Below the pieces are notes generated by a model. That model ran no database searches. It was given only the letters and a program-made list of their open reading frames with translations, and was not told where the DNA came from. Shown in pieces: positions 32,860 through 44,430 of a DNA stretch of 64,000 nt; position 1 is the stretch's first letter, and every line of letters starts with the position of its first letter. This stretch comes from Jacaranda mimosifolia (taxonomy: Eukaryota > Streptophyta > Magnoliopsida > Lamiales > Bignoniaceae). A program made the position numbers and the translations under genes. The stretch covers positions 43,634,501 to 43,698,500 of the forward strand of contig CM032117.1 of assembly GCA_018894105.1 (NCBI GenBank), given 5' to 3'.

Positions 32860-34520
32860 TATATTATTTGTGGTACAAAACATCCAAGCTTGCAGTACAC
32901 ATTAAGCAAAAGTGTAGTATATAATCAGTATAACTGTAGTATATTTTAGAAGCAAATGTAGTATAAATATTCAAACTTGCAGTACACATTAAGCAAAAGT
33001 GTAGTAAATAATCTGTGTAACTGCAGTACATTTTAAAAGTATTTTTAGTACAAAATATTCAAAGCTGCAGATTAAATGAAATTATAGTATATAATTTGTG
33101 TGCATGCAGTACATTTTAGAAGCATCTATAGTACAAAAGTATTCAAGCATGCAGTATATATTAACTGAAAATGTAGTATATAATTTGTGTATCTGTAGTA
33201 CATTTTAGAAGCAACTGTAGTATAAAATATTTAAGCATGTAGTATACATTAAATGAAAGTATAGTATATAATCTGTGTAAAGAGGAGCTAAATTCATCCG
33301 GTGCAAAAAGAGATCAGAGTTGAGTTGGGGCACCGCATACACTTCGAGTCCTTATGTATGTGTTGACGAGGACGTCAACGGATCGAGTGGGGGAGAATGT
33401 CATGGGTCGCTCATTGGAGAAGAATGGCAACCTTGACTTCAAGGGGCATTAAGAGCGACAAGGCGTTGTCGGCTCACTCATTAAGGCGAAAAAAGCCTAT
33501 GAGCAGAGACTCTTACGAGGTTCGGTTTGAAAAACTGTTTCAATGGCATATTCCTTAAGTTATGAGGATGCTTCCCACCAAGTTTGAAGTCATTCCGTGT
33601 CCGTTTGGACATCGAACATTGAGGACGACCTGGAGCGGTCTTACTGCACGCAGGTAGTGCAAAGATGCATTGAGCAGAGTGTCTTGGAAAAGGAATTTTG
33701 TGAAACTGTTTCAGTGGGGTGTTCCTTGAGGTGTTGGCAACGTTCTCACCAAGTTTCACCAGTAGACGATTCCGTTTGGATAGGAAACGACGAAGATCTT
33801 TAGAATGCGGCAGTGCAGTAGCAATGTTGTAATTCCAACTTATTGCGAGGGCAATTACTGTTCCATGGAGAATCGGACGAGGCTGGAACTTTGTGGAGTT
33901 AATGTATAAGCCGAGAGCTATCCAACGGTTCAAGAGGCAAGTGATTTGGACGCCGGGAGAGGAAGTTGCAAAAATATAGTACAAAACATTCAAACCTATA
34001 GATTAAATGAAATTATAGTATATAATCTGTGTATATGCAGTATATTTTATAAGCATCTGTAGTACAAAAATATTCAAGTGTGCAGTATACATTACTGAAA
34101 ATATAGTATATAATATGTGTATCTATAGTACAGTTTAGAAGCAACTGTAGTACAAAATATTTAAGCTTGCAGTATACATTAAATGAAAGTGTAGTATATA
34201 ATCTGTGTAACTGCAGTACATTTTAGAAACAAATATAGTATAAACATTTATGCTTGCAGTACACATCAGGCAAAAGTGTAGCATATAATCTATGTAACTG
34301 CAGTACATTTTATAAGCATATGTAGTACAAAACATTCAAGTCTGTAGATTAAATTAAATTATAATTTAATATTTGTATATATGCAGTACATTTTAGAAGC
34401 ATCTGTAGTACAAAAATATTCAGGCATGTAGTATTCATTAACTGAAAATATAGTATATAACCTGTGTATCTATAGTATATTTTAGAAGCAATTGTAGTAC
34501 AAAATATTTAAGCCTGTAGG
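32860..34520. repeat. Tandem array A, about 86-bp unit (split)
   Basis: About 11 copies, marked by TAATCTGTGTAACTGCAG-like words at about 32924, 33009, 33091, 33181, 33270 and, after the gypsy insert, 34024, 34111, 34200, 34286, 34365 and 34457. Each unit has four GTAGTAYA words plus TTTTAGAAGCA and ATTCAAGC. Copies are diverged (spacing 80-92 bp). Interrupted at 33281-33973. Confidence 0.88.
33281..33973 (+). mobile_element. Ty3/gypsy 3' end fragment with LTR
   Basis: A GC-richer block breaks array A. Its first part reads GACGAGGACGTCAA then GAGTGGGGGAGAATG (33388-33402), which looks like the end of a gypsy ORF and its polypurine tract. A TGTCATGGGTCGCTC start at about 33398 and a GTTGCA end at 33973 would then be an LTR of about 575 bp. 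Inside it two diverged copies of a ~110-bp segment (about 33500-33610 and 33675-33785) share AAACTGTTTCA, GTTCCTT and CACCAAGTTT. No target duplication was seen and about 45 bp of array A seems lost at the junction. The antisense open frame here (33481-33993) is not a gene. Confidence 0.55.
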
Positions 34521-34626
34521 GTTTGAATCATACTTTGTATGTACATACATATGTAAATTGAAGCATACTTTGTTTATAATATTATTTTGTATGTAAGTAT
34601 AATTGTCCATCAAGTATTTATAATAT

Positions 34627-35550
34627 TTTGATTTCAATACCATATGAGGGAAATGAAATACAAATGTATAACGAACAAAATATAAATGGTGTTATGTTGA
34701 AATACACTTCAATTCAATTGAAATCGAATAGTGAATTTGAGTACAATATGATGGAAATGAAGTACAAATATAGAAAAAATAAAGTATAAATGGTGTTATG
34801 TTGAAATACACTTCAATTAAATTGAAATTAGGTAGTGAATTTAAGTACAATATGATGGAAATGAAGTATAAATATAGAACAAATAAAGTATAAATGGTAT
34901 TATATTGAAATACAGTTCAATTAAATTGAAATCGAGCAGTGAATCTGAGTGCAATATGAGGAAAATGAAGTACAAACGTAGAACAAATAAAGTATAAATA
35001 TTGTTATGTTGAAGTATAGTTCAATTAAATTGAAATCGGATAGTGAATTTGAGTATAATATGATGGAAATGAAGTACAAACGTAGAACAAACAAAGTATA
35101 AATGGTATTATGTTGAAGTACACTTCAATTAAATTGAAGTTGGACAGTGAATTTGAGTACAATATGATGTAAATGAAGTACAAACGTAGAACAAACAAAA
35201 TATAAATGGTGTTATGTTGAAGTACACTTCAACTAAATTAAAATCGAACAGTGAATTTGAGTACAATATAATATAAATGAAGTACATATATGGAACAAAC
35301 AAAGTATAAATGGTATTATGTTAAAGTACACTTCAATTCAATTGAAATCGGATAGTGAATTTGAGTACAATATGATGAAAATGTAGTACAAACGTAGAAT
35401 AAACAAAGTATAAATGGTGTTATGTTGAAGTATACTTCAATTCAATTGAAATCGGATAGTGAATTTGAGTATAATATGATGAAAATGTAGTACAAACGTA
35501 GAACAAATAAAGTATAAATGATGTTATGTTGAGGTACACTTATTGTAATT
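34627..35550. repeat. Tandem array B, 104-bp unit
   Basis: The word GTGAATTTGA (with variants) occurs at 34731, 34834, 34939, 35043, 35147, 35251, 35355 and 35459: a very regular 104-bp spacing, about nine copies. Each unit contains GAGTACAAT, AAGTACAAA, AAGTATAAA and AGTACACTT, plus a CAATTNAATTG palindrome. The copies are well conserved, more than in arrays A and D. Confidence 0.93.
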
Positions 35551-35889
35551 GAATAATTAGTCTCCAATAATTGTAGTGATAGTCAAGTACAATATTTTGA
35601 GATTATCGGATCAGATGAAATACGTATTTGTACGGGTTATAGGGTGGATATTATTGTCAAATGCTCATTTGTTTATATCTTTGAAAGCATAAGTATTCTT
35701 TACATTACTGCGATTAATAACATTCATTCGTTGAATATTAGTGGTTAACACTTTAAAACTTTAATATTATTTTATTCATATAATAAATATTACACACATT
35801 TTTAGAGTTTGGTTATTAATTACTGAGACTTAAAAGCAAATCATGGAACAAATTTCAATTCAACAATATTAGTAAAAATATTAAGAAAT

Positions 35890-36460
35890 GGAGTACATAA
35901 TGGCTGAAATGAAATACAAATATCGTGAAATCAAGTATAAATATTTCAGATTGAGGTACGAAAGCGCTGATATCTTGGACAACATCCATTTGCTAACTTC
36001 CACGCTAAACAAGTACATTATTGCCAAAAAGAAGTACAAATGTCATGAAATCAAGTACAATTCTACCAAATTGGGGTACAAAAAAACTGATATCCCGGAC
36101 AACATACAAAAATGCCAATTTCACGCTAAATCAAATACATAATTACCGAAAATGAAGTACAATTGTTATGAAATCAAGTATAATTCTCCCAGATTAGGGT
36201 GCAAAATAACTGATATCTCCGACAACATACAAAAATGCCAATTTCACGCTAAATCAAATACATAATTGCCGAAATAAAGTATAATTGTCATGACACCAAG
36301 TATAGTTGTCCCAGATTAGGGTACAAAATAATTGATATGTCGGACAATATACAAAAATGCCGATTTCACCCTAAATCAAGTACATGATTACCGAAATAAA
36401 GTACAAATGTCATGAAATCAAGTATAAATCTCCTAGATTAAGGTACAAAATTTAGCTAGA
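35890..36460. repeat. Tandem array C, about 123-bp unit
   Basis: AAGTACAAATGTCATGAAAT-type words at about 35909, 36031, 36154, 36277 and 36399 give about 4.5 copies. Shared landmarks are CCCAGATTAGGGTACAAAAT, CTGATATC, GACAACATACAAAAATGCC and TTTCACGCTAAATCAA. A short open frame over it (35888-36142) is produced by the repeat. Confidence 0.9.
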
Positions 36461-36735
36461 TTATTGATTCTTTGCAGGTTCGACGATTATGCCCTGTTCT
36501 ACCACACCTTTTACACTTAATTACACGTTTCTCAATTTGTGATGGAATCCTTTGTGTCCTTCTATGCCCAGGTTGAGATCGGCAATCAGGTGCATTAATG
36601 ACGCCATCATCATCTAGAGGGAGCATATGCATATCATACGTAGGAATGGTGTTTATCACTGCTTGGTATGCTTGTTGATACATCTCAACTCAGTAATATT
36701 GATCGGTAAAGTCATATGATAAAAGTGACTTTAAC
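36456..36735 (-). pseudogene. MULE transposase C-terminal fragment (zinc knuckle)
   Basis: Minus-strand reading ends at 36456 with IKCKRCGRTGHNRRTCK, a CX2CX4HX4C zinc knuckle that closes many MuDR transposases. It is preceded by the basic RTQRIPS linker and MLPLDDDG where active proteins have 'PVPD'. Upstream, with one TGA, is a YQQAYQAVI segment. It is normally joined to a SWIM finger and DDE core, both absent. Flanked directly by arrays C and D. Confidence 0.82.
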
Positions 36736-38155
36736 TCGAGAGTACAAGTTTTGATAAAATAAAGTAAAATTTCGGAACACTTGAAGTATAGAACTTCAAT
36801 GAATATAGTATAAGTTTAGATAAAATGAAGTATAATTTCAAAAAATAGAAATACAATTTTTTATAAAGTGAAGTACAATTTCAGAACACTTGAAGTATAA
36901 AACCTTAGCAATTGCAACACAATTTTTGAATAATCCATTAGTAAAATACTTGAAACTTAAATAATAGATTCAGATAACTGAAGTATAAGTTTGGAACACT
37001 TGAAGTATAGAACTTCAATGAATAGAGTACATGTTTAGGTAAAATGAAGTATAATTTTAAAAAATAAAAGTACAATTTTAGATAAAGTGAAGTACAATTT
37101 TAGAACACCTGAAATATAAAACCTTAGTAATTGCGGTATAATTTTTGAATAATTCATTAGTAGAACACTTGAAACTTAAATAATAGATTCAAATAACTGA
37201 AGTATAAGTTTAGATAAAATAAAGTACAATTTCGAAACACTTGAAGTATATAACTTCAATAAATAGAGTAAATGTTTATGTAAAATGAAGTATAATTTCA
37301 GAAAATAAAAGTAAAATTTTATATAAAAAGAAGTACAATTTTAGAACACTTGAAGTATAAATCCTTAGCAATTGCAATATGATTTTGGATAATCCATTAG
37401 TAGAACACTTGAAGTATAAAACTTAAATAATAGATTCAGATAATTGAAGTACAAGTTTAAATAAAATGAAGTACAATTTCAGAACACTTGAAGTATAGAA
37501 CTTCAATGAATAGAGTACATGTTTAGGTAAAACAATGTATGAAATGAAGTATAATTTCAAAAAATAGAAGTACAATTTTAGATAAAGTGAAGTACAATTT
37601 CAAAACACTTGAAGTATAAAACTTTAGCAATTGCAGTACAATTTTTGGATAACCCATTAGTAAAACACTTTAAACTTAAATAATAGATTCAAATAACTAA
37701 AGTATAAGTTTAGATAAAATGAAGTACAATTTCGAAACAGTTGAAGTATAGAACTTGAATGAATAAGTACATGTTTAGATAAAATTAAGTACAAAAGAAA
37801 GTATAATTTCAGAAAATAAAAGTACAATTTCAGAACGCTTGAAGTATAAAGCCCTAGCAACTGCAGTATATTTTGGTTAATTGATAAATATAACACTTAA
37901 AGTATATAACTTCAATAAATATATTACAATTTTTGATAAAATGAAGTATAATTTCAAAAAATCAAAAGAATAATTTTATATAAAAGACGTATAGTTTCGG
38001 AACACTTCAAGTATAAACTGCTAGAAGTTGTAGTACAATTTTGGATAATCCATTAATAGAACACTTGAAGTATAAAACTTACATAATAGAGTACAATTTC
38101 AAATCACTTCAAGTACAAAACTTTACAAACTACAGTACAGTTTAGATTATGTAGA
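36730..38155. repeat. Tandem array D, 220-253-bp unit
   Basis: TAATAGATTC recurs at about 36962, 37181, 37428 and 37681, so units are 219-253 bp and about five to six are present. Units are themselves made of shorter GAAGTAYAA-type repeats (about nine such words per unit), for example GAAGTACAATTT, GAACACTTGAAGTATA and GAGTACATGTTTA. Diverged, with indels. Confidence 0.88.
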
Positions 38156-38159
38156 AGTA

Positions 38160-38393
38160 TTACATTAAACCATCACTGCTCTTCTTTGCACTGCTGCTTA
38201 ATTCATCCTTTCGGTTTACCAGGATGTCAACAACGTTCATCTTCAATGTCAAATGAAGTAAGACCATATTCATGACACCGTCATCATCAGTCAAACTCAT
38301 GTACAATTTTTGATGTGGAGCTATGTATTGTAAACTGAAGTGTTCGGCGTTGATTTCACTCCATTTTCTTGCGAGATTAATGTATATGTCCAT
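38160..38393 (-). pseudogene. MULE transposase N-terminal fragment
   Basis: A 77-codon minus-strand frame, starting MDIYINLARKWSEIN and continuing with FSLQYIAPHQKLYMSLTDDDGVMNMVLLH, resembles the N-terminal region of plant MuDR-type transposases (strand, 'L..i.dDeDV..M' and hydrophobic strand). It lies about 440 bp inside the right end, where a MULE transposase would start if it reads inward. The DDE core that should follow is replaced by array D. Confidence 0.65.
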
Positions 38394-38843
38394 TAACTTG
38401 ATTGAACACTCCTATTTTACTACTAGTTGACATTGTCAGAAAAATATAAGAAACTCAGAAGCAACTGAGAAGAAACTGAGAAGAAGAAGAAACCCGAAAA
38501 TGCTGAAAATAAAAAGAGAAGAAGACAATGCAGCTATTGGGATGGTGGTTTTTGGTTCTAACGTTATTCTCATTCCTATCGTGGAGCTTGTTGCGTTTTT
38601 TCTGTTCTTTCTGTTTTTGGTATGATAGGGTTTACTGTTTGCTTGTCCAGATGAAGAAGAAGTGAGAAAAAATTAATGAAAAATATTATACTTAAGGGTA
38701 TTTTTGTCAAATCAAGTGAGTGGGGAGTGATATCTAAACTTTTAACAGAACTAGGGAGTTTTTTCTAATAAAAATCAAGTGGGGACTGATTACAAAAGTT
38801 GAAAGTGTGTTTGGTACTTTTAAATAAGTCTCCCTTATAAATT

Positions 38844-40439
38844 TTTAATAATTTATAAAACATTCTAAAATTTATAAATTCACCCAAATAGTAAGAAATT
38901 GACCCTATTTGTGGGATAAATTACTTGATAAGATTTAATAAATTGATTCTCGCCGCAAGCATTTACACAAGTGATGAGTTTGATGATAAAATTGAATTAT
39001 AAGTGATGAGTTTGATGATAAAATTGAATTATAAGTGATGAGTTTGATGATAAAATTGGGTGTAATTCGTTATGCTTTTGGAAAAGTTGCAGTAACACAA
39101 TCTGTACTACAGCCTAGAAACACAAGAAAGAAGTGGGTTTCATAATACATGTTCTATGATTCTGGTAAATTCAAAATCACCCCTAAAGTTTAAATATATT
39201 TAAAATTGTCCCTCATATTCTAATTAAGTCAATAGAATTCTCCAGCCAAATCCCAACTTAGTCATTCGACTCAATCGCACAAAATAAAAATTAAAAAAAT
39301 TAGATGAGGTGACGTACACAGCTCGTCAAAATATAGATGCCAAGTTTTTTGGTATTAAAAAATACTATAGTATCAAATAGTGAAGCACATGAAAAAAAAA
39401 AAAAAAAAAAGAATTAAAAACGTGAAAAATTAAGGAGAACAACCAGCCAGCTAGCTAGGTAGCCCCAAATCCCACACTAATTGGATTCCCATTCACAGTA
39501 AGGCAGTTGAGTTCATGAGCTAGTAATTATTTGCTAATAAATTGCATTGATCTAGCTTATGCCCAACCAAAACGTTTTCTGCAATTTGCGCTTAAATCCC
39601 TGTCTGTTTTTACTTTTGGAGTCAGTCTTTAGTTGAAATTTTGTATTATGTACTTCCTAACTGAAAATTTAAATTTAAATTGACTCTCTACATAGATCAA
39701 AATTGTTAAATTTTCCAGATCTTCATTTTGAAACAGCAAAGAATCCAAATAATCGTGCGTTCTTTTCTGATGGACTTCCCAACTTTCACGATTTTATTTT
39801 CTTTTTCATGTTTTTTCCTTTCCCATTTCCCTCCACTTCTAAAACTGGCATTTGTCACTTTTTCATTATCTCCATCTTTTCTCACTTGCGCTCTGCACTT
39901 TCTTCCAATTTGTCCGCCATTGTTGTGTTGCCAAGCAATAAGAAGGCTTTTCCAGTTATTCAAAGATTACAAGCTATTTCATCATCACACATACTTCACG
40001 GTTGAAAGGTTAAAAAAAATTCCTCAATTCTTTTTTGTTTTTATTCTTATTTTGGTTGCTATATGCTTGATCCAATTCATCTGTACTTAGATTTTAGGAA
40101 GTAAGAAAAAAAAGAGAAACCCTAAGGTGAGTGATTCATACTTGAACAATAGCAATTTGTCATTTATTTGTTATTTTGATACTTGTTATGATTAAATATG
40201 TATTCAATTATTAAGTATATGATTTTAGTAATTATATACTTGATCTCAAATTACAATCTTTATAATTGGAGTTAATCATGTATAATCCTTTTTTTTTATT
40301 CTTTCAAATAAATTTAGTATGAATTATGTGCAAGTAAATTTGGTATCAAAATTCAAACTTTTAGTTTTTTTTATTATGACAAAATAAGATCCAATATAAA
40401 GTAAATAAGAAATTAAATTAAGAAAATAAAAGGGCGAAT
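38844..40439. other. AT-rich spacer with a small minisatellite
   Basis: No supported gene. It contains the 32-bp minisatellite at 38969-39058 and an A run at 39393-39410. Open frames on both strands at 39703-40090 overlap each other and look like by-products of T-rich sequence. Confidence 0.5.
38969..39058 (+). repeat. Minisatellite, 32-bp unit, about 2.8 copies
   Basis: AAGTGATGAGTTTGATGATA starts at about 38969, 39001 and 39033. Copies are essentially identical over the repeated part, indicating recent slippage or duplication. Confidence 0.93.
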
Positions 40440-43060
40440 GAGCAACCAAATTTAGCCCACCAAGACAGGCTCCCCAATCCAAGTGGACTAAAACATACCA
40501 TTGACTTAATTAATATAAATACAAACACCTAAAATCAAAGGGCACTTAAGCAATGATTTATGAAACTCGAGCTCTAACTCTACGTAAAAGCATTTCAGGA
40601 GCAGAAAGCTCAACACTATACTGATTTCTAAAAAGTACTACGACTCTATTCATATAATATCATCTTGATGTCATCCGTGAGAAGCTCCCTTACGGCATGT
40701 GGAATGATGAAGATTCACACAAGATATAGAGCTCGAGGTACCGACGCCCTAGCGGCACACCGAGGAAAGAATGTGAAGAGCGACCAACCATATGCACAAC
40801 CCCTCCCAACAACTGACCAAGTGCACGGCTTGCCCCCAGCAACCATTCGAGTTGCAATCACTCCTGGAAGACCAACACTGTAGACACTCATGACGTCCTG
40901 AAGAAATTGGCAAATGATACTTATATGTGAGCAGCGACAAATGTAATAGCATGGAATACTATGAAGCTTCACCTGCCAAGACTTACTACCGAACTGCAAA
41001 ATGTTGCAACCTTGAGAATCGGTGTATTAGGTTGCTTAAGAGACTAAGTTGGTACTAATAGGAGATGCCTCAACGCGAACCTCAGCAAACATTATTGCCC
41101 CTTATGCCACATGACAATGCCTAAGGGGAGCAACCCCTAGGAGCCTGAAGAAAGACAAAAGAAAACCCCATCATTGCCCCTGCTAAGGCCAATCACCTAT
41201 GTGGTGACTGGATAAGACAAAGGGGTGACTAAGCTCAATAAATAGCAGGATCTTTCTGACCGGTCATCTTTGCCACCACTATGGACTCAAGGTAGCCCAT
41301 TTGCCAGAGTATAAATGAATTAGAGATTGCAATGAATGCTTAGATGATGGCATAGTGCACCTGGAGTGGTACACTTACAAGAGCGTGCCTTCACTTGGTA
41401 TAACCAACTTTCTACTAGAACTATCAGCGAACTACAGAGACTAATGCAACAACTCATGGATAACTTTTTGGCCAACTGGAGGTACCTCAAGACTATAATC
41501 TTATCATTCATCATAAAGTAGAATGAAGGGAAAATCCTCTCGAAGTATTTCATCTATTGGTACATGATATTCCCTACCTTAGTCCTGAACTCTTATTTAG
41601 CATCATACAACAAGGCGTGGAATATAGAAGGCTAAAGAAATCCACAATAGGCAAAAGTCTAAACACATTGGAGATACTCTTGATTCGAGTCGAGAAGCGT
41701 ATCCACATTGAACAAATAATAACTCCCATAGAATACCACAAAAGATGATGGACAATCCTCAAAGATGAGGGGAATACCCCATGATGGATGACCGCAAGGG
41801 CGCCCCACAATTGGAAATATAGCAGACAATCCAAAGAGGATAAGTTTAGAAAAAAAATAGAAAATGAACTACTAAAGAATGTAACTGCCTAAAGGACAAG
41901 ACTGAAAGACGAATTTAGTGAGGATACTTTCATGAGTTATCACCAAGTGGCGAAGGAGATAAAAAAAATAATTAGGACTTAAAACACAAAAGACCCCCAA
42001 AAGATGCTAAAGCAAGAATTAAAGTCTTAAGAAATTCACAACAACATGAGACTGGCAACCTACCTACTATGGAGTTATATCAATGGTAAACTTGTAGGAG
42101 GTGAATCTGATAGTGCCTGAAAGAGCCTTATGATAGCTACAAAGAAAATACAAGCCTTTGTTGGCGTAAAATGTAGCCCCTACTATTGGTCATCATATTT
42201 AGAGAAGAAGACGTAGAGGCAAGAATAGACGAACACATTGATGCCCTAATAGTTCTGGCCTCCTCAGCCCACTTTTAGATAAAGATCCCAGTAGACAGCA
42301 AAAGCTCTACAGACATCATATTCAATGATGCTTCTTTCCAACTAAGCATGGGTAACCACCCAACAGTAAAAGATCAACACCTTTCAGCCAGATTTGATAG
42401 AGACATCATGGAGGCAAGCGACCAAAAGGAAAAGAAAGATGAATATAAGCTTAGAACTAGAGAAGTCCCAAAGAGTTGAAAGTCACCTCAAATAATCTGG
42501 TAAACACATTTAGGGTTGGAGATAGGAACCTGAAGACAAAAAATGCCAAAAATGAGTTCCCAATAGTTGGAGATGTTTAGAGACGCCCACAACAATCCGC
42601 CGATCATGTTTAAGTGCACAAAAACTACCATTGCAACCTTTTATGGAAGAGAAGTTACTTAGCTTAGTTATTAACAAAAAGATAATCAGTGAGCACATGA
42701 CTCAGAGATTCTTGAAGTTTGCATGACCCAAGAGGTCCTAGGGTATTCCTAGAATTGAGTAAGACCACGCCACCCTATAAGAAATGCATAAAACCATGAA
42801 GACATAAACACCAAGTGTCCAAGTATGCCTAAGAAGTTTTCAAATTAGAAACTTGGTGATAAGGAAAGTAGAAACTTTAGCACACATAAGAAAGCTAGAT
42901 CCAGAATGGGAAAGATCCCTCAGAAGGGCAAAGATCAATAAGACAAGTATATATAAGATGCAGAACGTAGAAGGGAAAAGGACGCTCCAAATTGGAAATA
43001 TCCCAAATCTAAGGACATATGTTTGTTGGAAGGTTGTTTAGGCAAGTTTCTTATTGATCA
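40440..43060 (+). pseudogene. Ty3/gypsy gag-protease remnant
   Basis: Plus-strand reading near 41365-41420 gives ERAFTWYNQLSTRTISELQ. Then DNFLANWRYLKT (41461-41500) and, with a stop, NEGKILSKYF follow. This is the Retrotrans_gag signature of plant gypsy elements ('A..W+..L...SI.sf..L...F', 'f....R..K+...L..vkQ..gEsLr.Y'). Near 42180-42350 IDEHIDALIVLAS and then IPVDSKSSTDIIFNDASF match the aspartic protease region ('VDxGSSADIlf..af'), with the catalytic Asp visible and Gly changed. The frame is full of stops. No RT was found. The upstream part (40600-41000) may be the Gag N-terminus. Confidence 0.7.
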
Positions 43061-43199
43061 AGTTTAAATTTAATTCTCGACAAGCTAAATTAGCATTTCG
43101 AATTCTATAAATAAAGTCCGTTCTAGCAGATGATGGAAAATGATAGATGTTATTATAAATTTAATGAAATATTTAGTTATTTATTGTGGATAAACCACT

Positions 43200-44430
43200 T
43201 GTAGGTTAAATATTGTACAAGCTGAGCAATATCTCCATGGGAGACTCTAAGGGACTCTCTCCATGGGACACTACTCTCTATAGGAGATCCTAAGTGGTTC
43301 CCTCTATGAAACAAAACAACACTACTGTGAGACCCCCAAAGGGGCATGCAAGATTGATGACTCAGTAGTAAGATCCTTGTTGTGCACTATAGTAACATCC
43401 CAGGCGTGTGAAACATCAGCTTGTAGTAAGACCCTAAACACGCATTATAATGAGACCTTGGACATGTAGAACAACAAGCAACACAAAAGACCACTACAAG
43501 ACTCCCAACAAAGCGCATAGAAAACTAGCAAAAGACCATTGTAAGAACTCCAAGTAGCATATGGAAAACAAAGATTACTCTATAACCCCTAAGGGGGCAC
43601 ACAAAAATAAAGACTACTATATGACCCCTAAAGGAGTAGCAATAACAAAGACTACATATCCCAAAAGGGCATGCCAACATCATCACTGTCATAAAACCTC
43701 TAAGAGGGCTCACAAAAATTAAGTTTTGCTGCAAAACCCTAAGGAAATCACAATCATGCTATCTCATAATCAAGTTTGGAGAAGCATGCAAAGAAGAAAA
43801 AAAAAAAGCACAAAACATGACAAGGAGCGAATAACCTAAGAAAATCAAGAAAGGCATATATTCTGCAATTATCCAAACAATCAATACGAAAAATAGTGAA
43901 GGCCGATCAACTACCACTAGCAAAAAAATAACGTGCAACATAGTTGGAATGCGTAAATAGTAAATAATATTCGGTCTACACTTGGCCACACAATAAAGAG
44001 AAGAAAACAATAATCATCATACTACTAGAGAAAAATAAAAGCAAAGTCATCCTCAACTAAAAGAGACTCAGTCCTAGTCTAACTCTAACACAGCCTCTTG
44101 CAGAGCGGTAATAATTGGATCCTTTGCTATAGCCTCAAGGCCAGCATGTGATGAGTCTAAAGAAATCAAACCTACTAAACAACCTCTAAGACGGTTTGAA
44201 AAAATCAACTCTACTGAAAGGAAGGGCATTCAAAAATCACACGTGATATAAAACCCCTTTAAAGTGGCTCGCGAAAAGATACTGCATCTACAAGATCCCA
44301 AACGTACCCTACAATAAGGCCCTAGCTGCAAAAAGGAAAATCTCCATGATAAGACTCCCAAGGGCGCTCGCCAAGAAAAAGATATTCCAGTAGTAGGACC
44401 CCAATTTATAAGCATTACTCATAATTATGG
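43200..44430 (+). repeat. Degenerate short tandem repeats behind the gypsy remnant
   Basis: A motif of the type AAGACYCCYAAGRGGGC followed by a short A-rich stretch recurs about every 40-60 bp (for example near 43333, 43588, 43628, 43697, 44355). Copies are strongly diverged. Arrays like this occur in the non-coding internal regions of some large gypsy elements, so it is most likely part of the same element. No coding signal. Confidence 0.55.

Larger units (their letters stand above)
32197..38834 (-). mobile_element. MULE (6.6 kb) filled with tandem arrays
   Basis: Perfect 9-bp duplication TTATAAATT at 32188-32196 and 38835-38843. The two ends align as 54-nt inverted repeats of equal length, converging on ATCAGTCCCC and continuing with similar sequence through ACTCCCTA and TCACTCCCCA. 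Two coding islands on minus show MuDR-type transposase pieces: N-terminal 38393-38160 and C-terminal zinc knuckle 36735-36456. Everything else is non-coding tandem repeats (arrays A-D) and an inserted gypsy fragment (33281-33973). The DDE catalytic region is absent, so it is non-autonomous. Its size is unusual for a deletion derivative because repeats replaced the coding part. Confidence 0.85.

Noticed and set aside
33481..33993. 170-codon open frame on minus
   Set aside because: It lies antisense in the gypsy fragment; its two similar halves mirror the LTR's internal duplication, and no protein family is recognisable.
35888..36142. 84-codon Lys/Tyr-rich frame
   Set aside because: Translation of array C; the frame follows the 123-bp repeat and not a gene.
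33970..38160. CRISPR-like array
   Set aside because: Repeats are long tandem units without unique spacers, in a plant transposon.
39703..40090. Overlapping frames of 100 and 120 codons on plus and one of 85 on minus
   Set aside because: T-rich, Phe/Ser-rich readings without family motifs or splice context.
43480..43520. CACTA terminus at CCACTACAAGACTCC
   Set aside because: It is one copy of the degenerate repeat behind the gypsy remnant; no partner end or subterminal repeats.
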